DNA of 8,805 bases from an uncultured Bacilli bacterium (lineage in GTDB: Bacteria; Bacillota_I; Bacilli_A; ML615J-28; CAG-313): NCBI GenBank assembly GCA_934098295.1, contig CAKONV010000032.1, positions 1 to 8,805 on the forward strand, read 5' to 3'. Each line of letters opens with the position of its first letter. Position 1 is the first letter of the stretch. The position numbers and the translations under genes are program-made. This document shows positions 7,366 through 8,805 of the stretch, piece after piece. The notes below the pieces were generated by a model. It saw only the letters and a list, made by a program, of their open reading frames with translations. It was not told the origin of the DNA and made no database searches.

Positions 7366-8805
7366 TTAATTATCAAATTTTGGTAATTCTACAACAATAC
7401 CAATCTTACGATTATCATATAACAAACCTCTAGCAACATTACCTGTTGTACCACCATTAGGTGCACATAAAACATACTCATTTTCTGTTAATGATTTTAC
7501 GGCTTGTTCTAAATATTCAGCGGCTTTAACAATGTTACCAACACCATTATTTTCACTATCAAAATATTTACCACTAGCACCATCATAAATACGAACAACT
7601 TTACCAGTAGTCTTGTCAATTACCATAGCTACACCATAACCATTTTTTACAATATTTCCTGTATAGCCATATTCATATACTAAGAATGGAGCTACTTTTG
7701 TTTCTTCATTAACTAATAATTGGTCTTTAGTGATGAAGTAAGCATGACCATCAACTTTAATTGCTGCCATGGCTACTTTTTCTTCACTTAGAACTTTTAC
7801 TTCGAAATTAATAAAGCTCAATACCTTATCTAATTTACGGTTACCAACAAAGAATTTTCTAGCAAGTGAACTATCTTTGCCACCATTTAAAGCTAACACT
7901 AAAATTTGGTTTGGTTCTAACTTACCATATGCATCACTAGCTAAAGTAGCATTGTTATAGAAACTTCCACTAGCTACGCCGTTATTTTCACTATCAAAGT
8001 ATTTACCATTTACACCATCATAAATTTTTACAATTTTGCCAGTGGTTGCATCGATAACAAAACCTTCAGACCAACCATTTTTAATAATTCTACCTAAATA
8101 ACCATAACTGTAAACTACAAAATCATAATCAGCAGCTTTAGTAACAACTGTATTTACAGCAACGCTAGCACCAAAGAAATAATTACCATCTAAATTAATG
8201 GCTTTCATATCTTCATTTGTGGAAGGTTCAACATTAACATATGTACATTTAACACTAGCATTAATAGCTTTATTGCTACCTAAAAAGTTTCTAGCTAAAT
8301 TACTTCCACCATCATGAGGAGCAGCAAGCACCCATTCATTAGCACCTAAAGATGCAATAGCTTGTTTTAAATAATTAGTTGCACTACATTTTGTTTCATC
8401 TTTAACACCATCTAGATTATCACTATCATAGTATTTAACATTAGCTCCATCATAAATACGAACTACTTTATTGTCTTTAATAACAAAAGCAATACCATAA
8501 CCATTAACTACACCTAAAGTACCTCTGAAAGCCGTTGTATAAATAACAAAGTCATGAGAATTATAAGTAGCCTCCCTACTGTTTAAAGCAACTTTTACTT
8601 CACCATCTTTTGTAAAACTCTTAGATCCAATAGTTAATTCTGCTTCTTCAGCAAATTTAAATCCTGTTAAAGTAGCAACTTTTCCTAAAGATCCGTTAGT
8701 TCTAAGACCTAATCCGAAGGCTCTAGGACTACCTTCTTGATTTTTACCATCATTAGGGAAAATTATTAAAGTTTCTTCTTCTGTTAAACTCTTATAAGCT
8801 ACTAC
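7366..8805 (-). CDS. Unrecognised tandem-module protein, C-terminal part (5' end outside window)
   Basis: The reading frame is open without a stop to the right edge, so at least 479 residues are present and the true start lies outside the window. A GTG at 8331 is an internal Val codon, as repeat conservation runs straight through it. I do not recognise the domain. The visible part is three complete modules of about 143-146 residues plus a final quarter-length one. Each module opens with a segment like VLxAPNGGxxxxxARxF, passes through a beta-rich middle, then has YGYxGxIVKNGYGxAMVID, TTGKVVRIYDG and GKYFDSENNG, and ends in a short helix-like stretch (AAEYLEQAVKSL). DSENNG resembles a calcium-binding DxDx(D/N)G loop. 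The C-terminus (VVELPKFDN) has no LPxTG motif or membrane helix, so any anchor or signal peptide would be N-terminal. The gene is in line with the glycosidase operon, 57 bases upstream of it. Surface display or glycan binding is a guess from context only. Confidence 0.7.
   Translation of the reverse strand, partial: VVAYKSLTEEETLIIFPNDGKNQEGSPRAFGLGLRTNGSLGKVATLTGFKFAEEAELTIGSKSFTKDGEVKVALNSREATYNSHDFVIYTTAFRGTLGVVNGYGIAFVIKDNKVVRIYDGANVKYYDSDNLDGVKDETKCSATNYLKQAIASLGANEWVLAAPHDGGSNLARNFLGSNKAINASVKCTYVNVEPSTNEDMKAINLDGNYFFGASVAVNTVVTKAADYDFVVYSYGYLGRIIKNGWSEGFVIDATTGKIVKIYDGVNGKYFDSENNGVASGSFYNNATLASDAYGKLEPNQILVLALNGGKDSSLARKFFVGNRKLDKVLSFINFEVKVLSEEKVAMAAIKVDGHAYFITKDQLLVNEETKVAPFLVYEYGYTGNIVKNGYGVAMVIDKTTGKVVRIYDGASGKYFDSENNGVGNIVKAAEYLEQAVKSLTENEYVLCAPNGGTTGNVARGLLYDNRKIGIVVELPKFDN
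7369..8757 (-). repeat. Tandem protein-coding repeat array, about 3.2 modules of 429-438 bp
   Basis: Taking the conserved Pro (or Leu) before NGG/NDG/HDGG as the phase point, units start at 8757, 8319, 7890 and 7461, giving periods of 438, 429 and 429 bases (146, 143 and 143 residues). The IYDG blocks are 432 and 435 bases apart. The last unit stops after about 31 residues. The right edge cuts into the array or what precedes it. At the DNA level, 7547-7573 and 7982-8008 are identical over 27 bases apart from one mismatch; other parts have diverged to protein-level similarity only. The first visible unit is the most divergent (lacks the TG of TTGK, and has DSDNLDG instead of DSENNG). Confidence 0.9.

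Noticed and set aside
6032..7960. Plus-strand open frames at 6032-6262 and 7769-7960
   Set aside because: Both mirror well-supported minus-strand coding sequence (glycosidase C-terminus and repeat modules). The first only looks like a membrane peptide because it is opposite the Asp/Asn linker.
7366..8331. The repeat protein as a complete 321-residue gene starting at GTG 8331
   Set aside because: The frame stays open to 8805, repeat motifs (RIYDGAN, FPNDG) continue upstream of 8331, and the GTG falls inside a conserved segment (EWVLAAPHDGG). The gene is partial at the window edge.
7369..8757. CRISPR array or mobile-element repeat
   Set aside because: The repeats are more than 400 bp, in frame, and conserved mainly as protein; there are no short identical repeats with unique spacers, and no transposase or terminal inverted repeats anywhere in the window.

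Overview
The window is AT-rich and every gene lies on the minus strand. Trp is encoded by TGG and two genes end in TGA, so this is the standard bacterial code rather than the Mycoplasma code. Lipoprotein and Sec signals, strong AGGAGG-type ribosome sites and an Lpl-type sugar transporter point to a low-GC Firmicute or relative (for example an uncultured gut Bacilli or Erysipelotrichia lineage). The lineage is an inference; no rRNA or marker gene is present.

In transcription order (right to left) the window holds: (1) the C-terminal 479 residues of a protein made of about 144-residue tandem modules, open at the right edge (8805-7366); (2) a 57-bp gap with an 11-bp perfect hairpin; (3) a secreted, membrane-anchored NAGPA-type phosphodiester glycosidase (7308-5944); (4) a sugar-binding lipoprotein (5942-4395); (5, 6) two LplB/LplC-type ABC permeases (4371-3445, 3439-2573); (7) a ROK-family sugar kinase (2573-1722); (8) an FAD-dependent oxidoreductase (1741-197); and (9) a Rho-independent terminator (153-190). 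The AT-rich left end has a near-consensus minus-strand promoter and a palindrome that belong to the neighbouring unit.

Genes 3 to 8 are separated by 23 bases at most, or overlap, and form one operon. The cluster reads as an extracellular-to-cytoplasmic pathway. A surface glycosidase would cut sugar-1-phosphodiester bonds, the lipoprotein and two permeases would import the released saccharide, a ROK kinase would phosphorylate it, and an FAD enzyme would oxidise the sugar or an aglycone. No ABC ATPase is encoded here, so a shared MsmK/MsmX-type ATPase is presumably supplied elsewhere. The substrate cannot be read from the sequence. The pairing of a phosphodiester glycosidase with this transporter, and the unrecognised modular repeat protein just upstream, are the most unusual parts.
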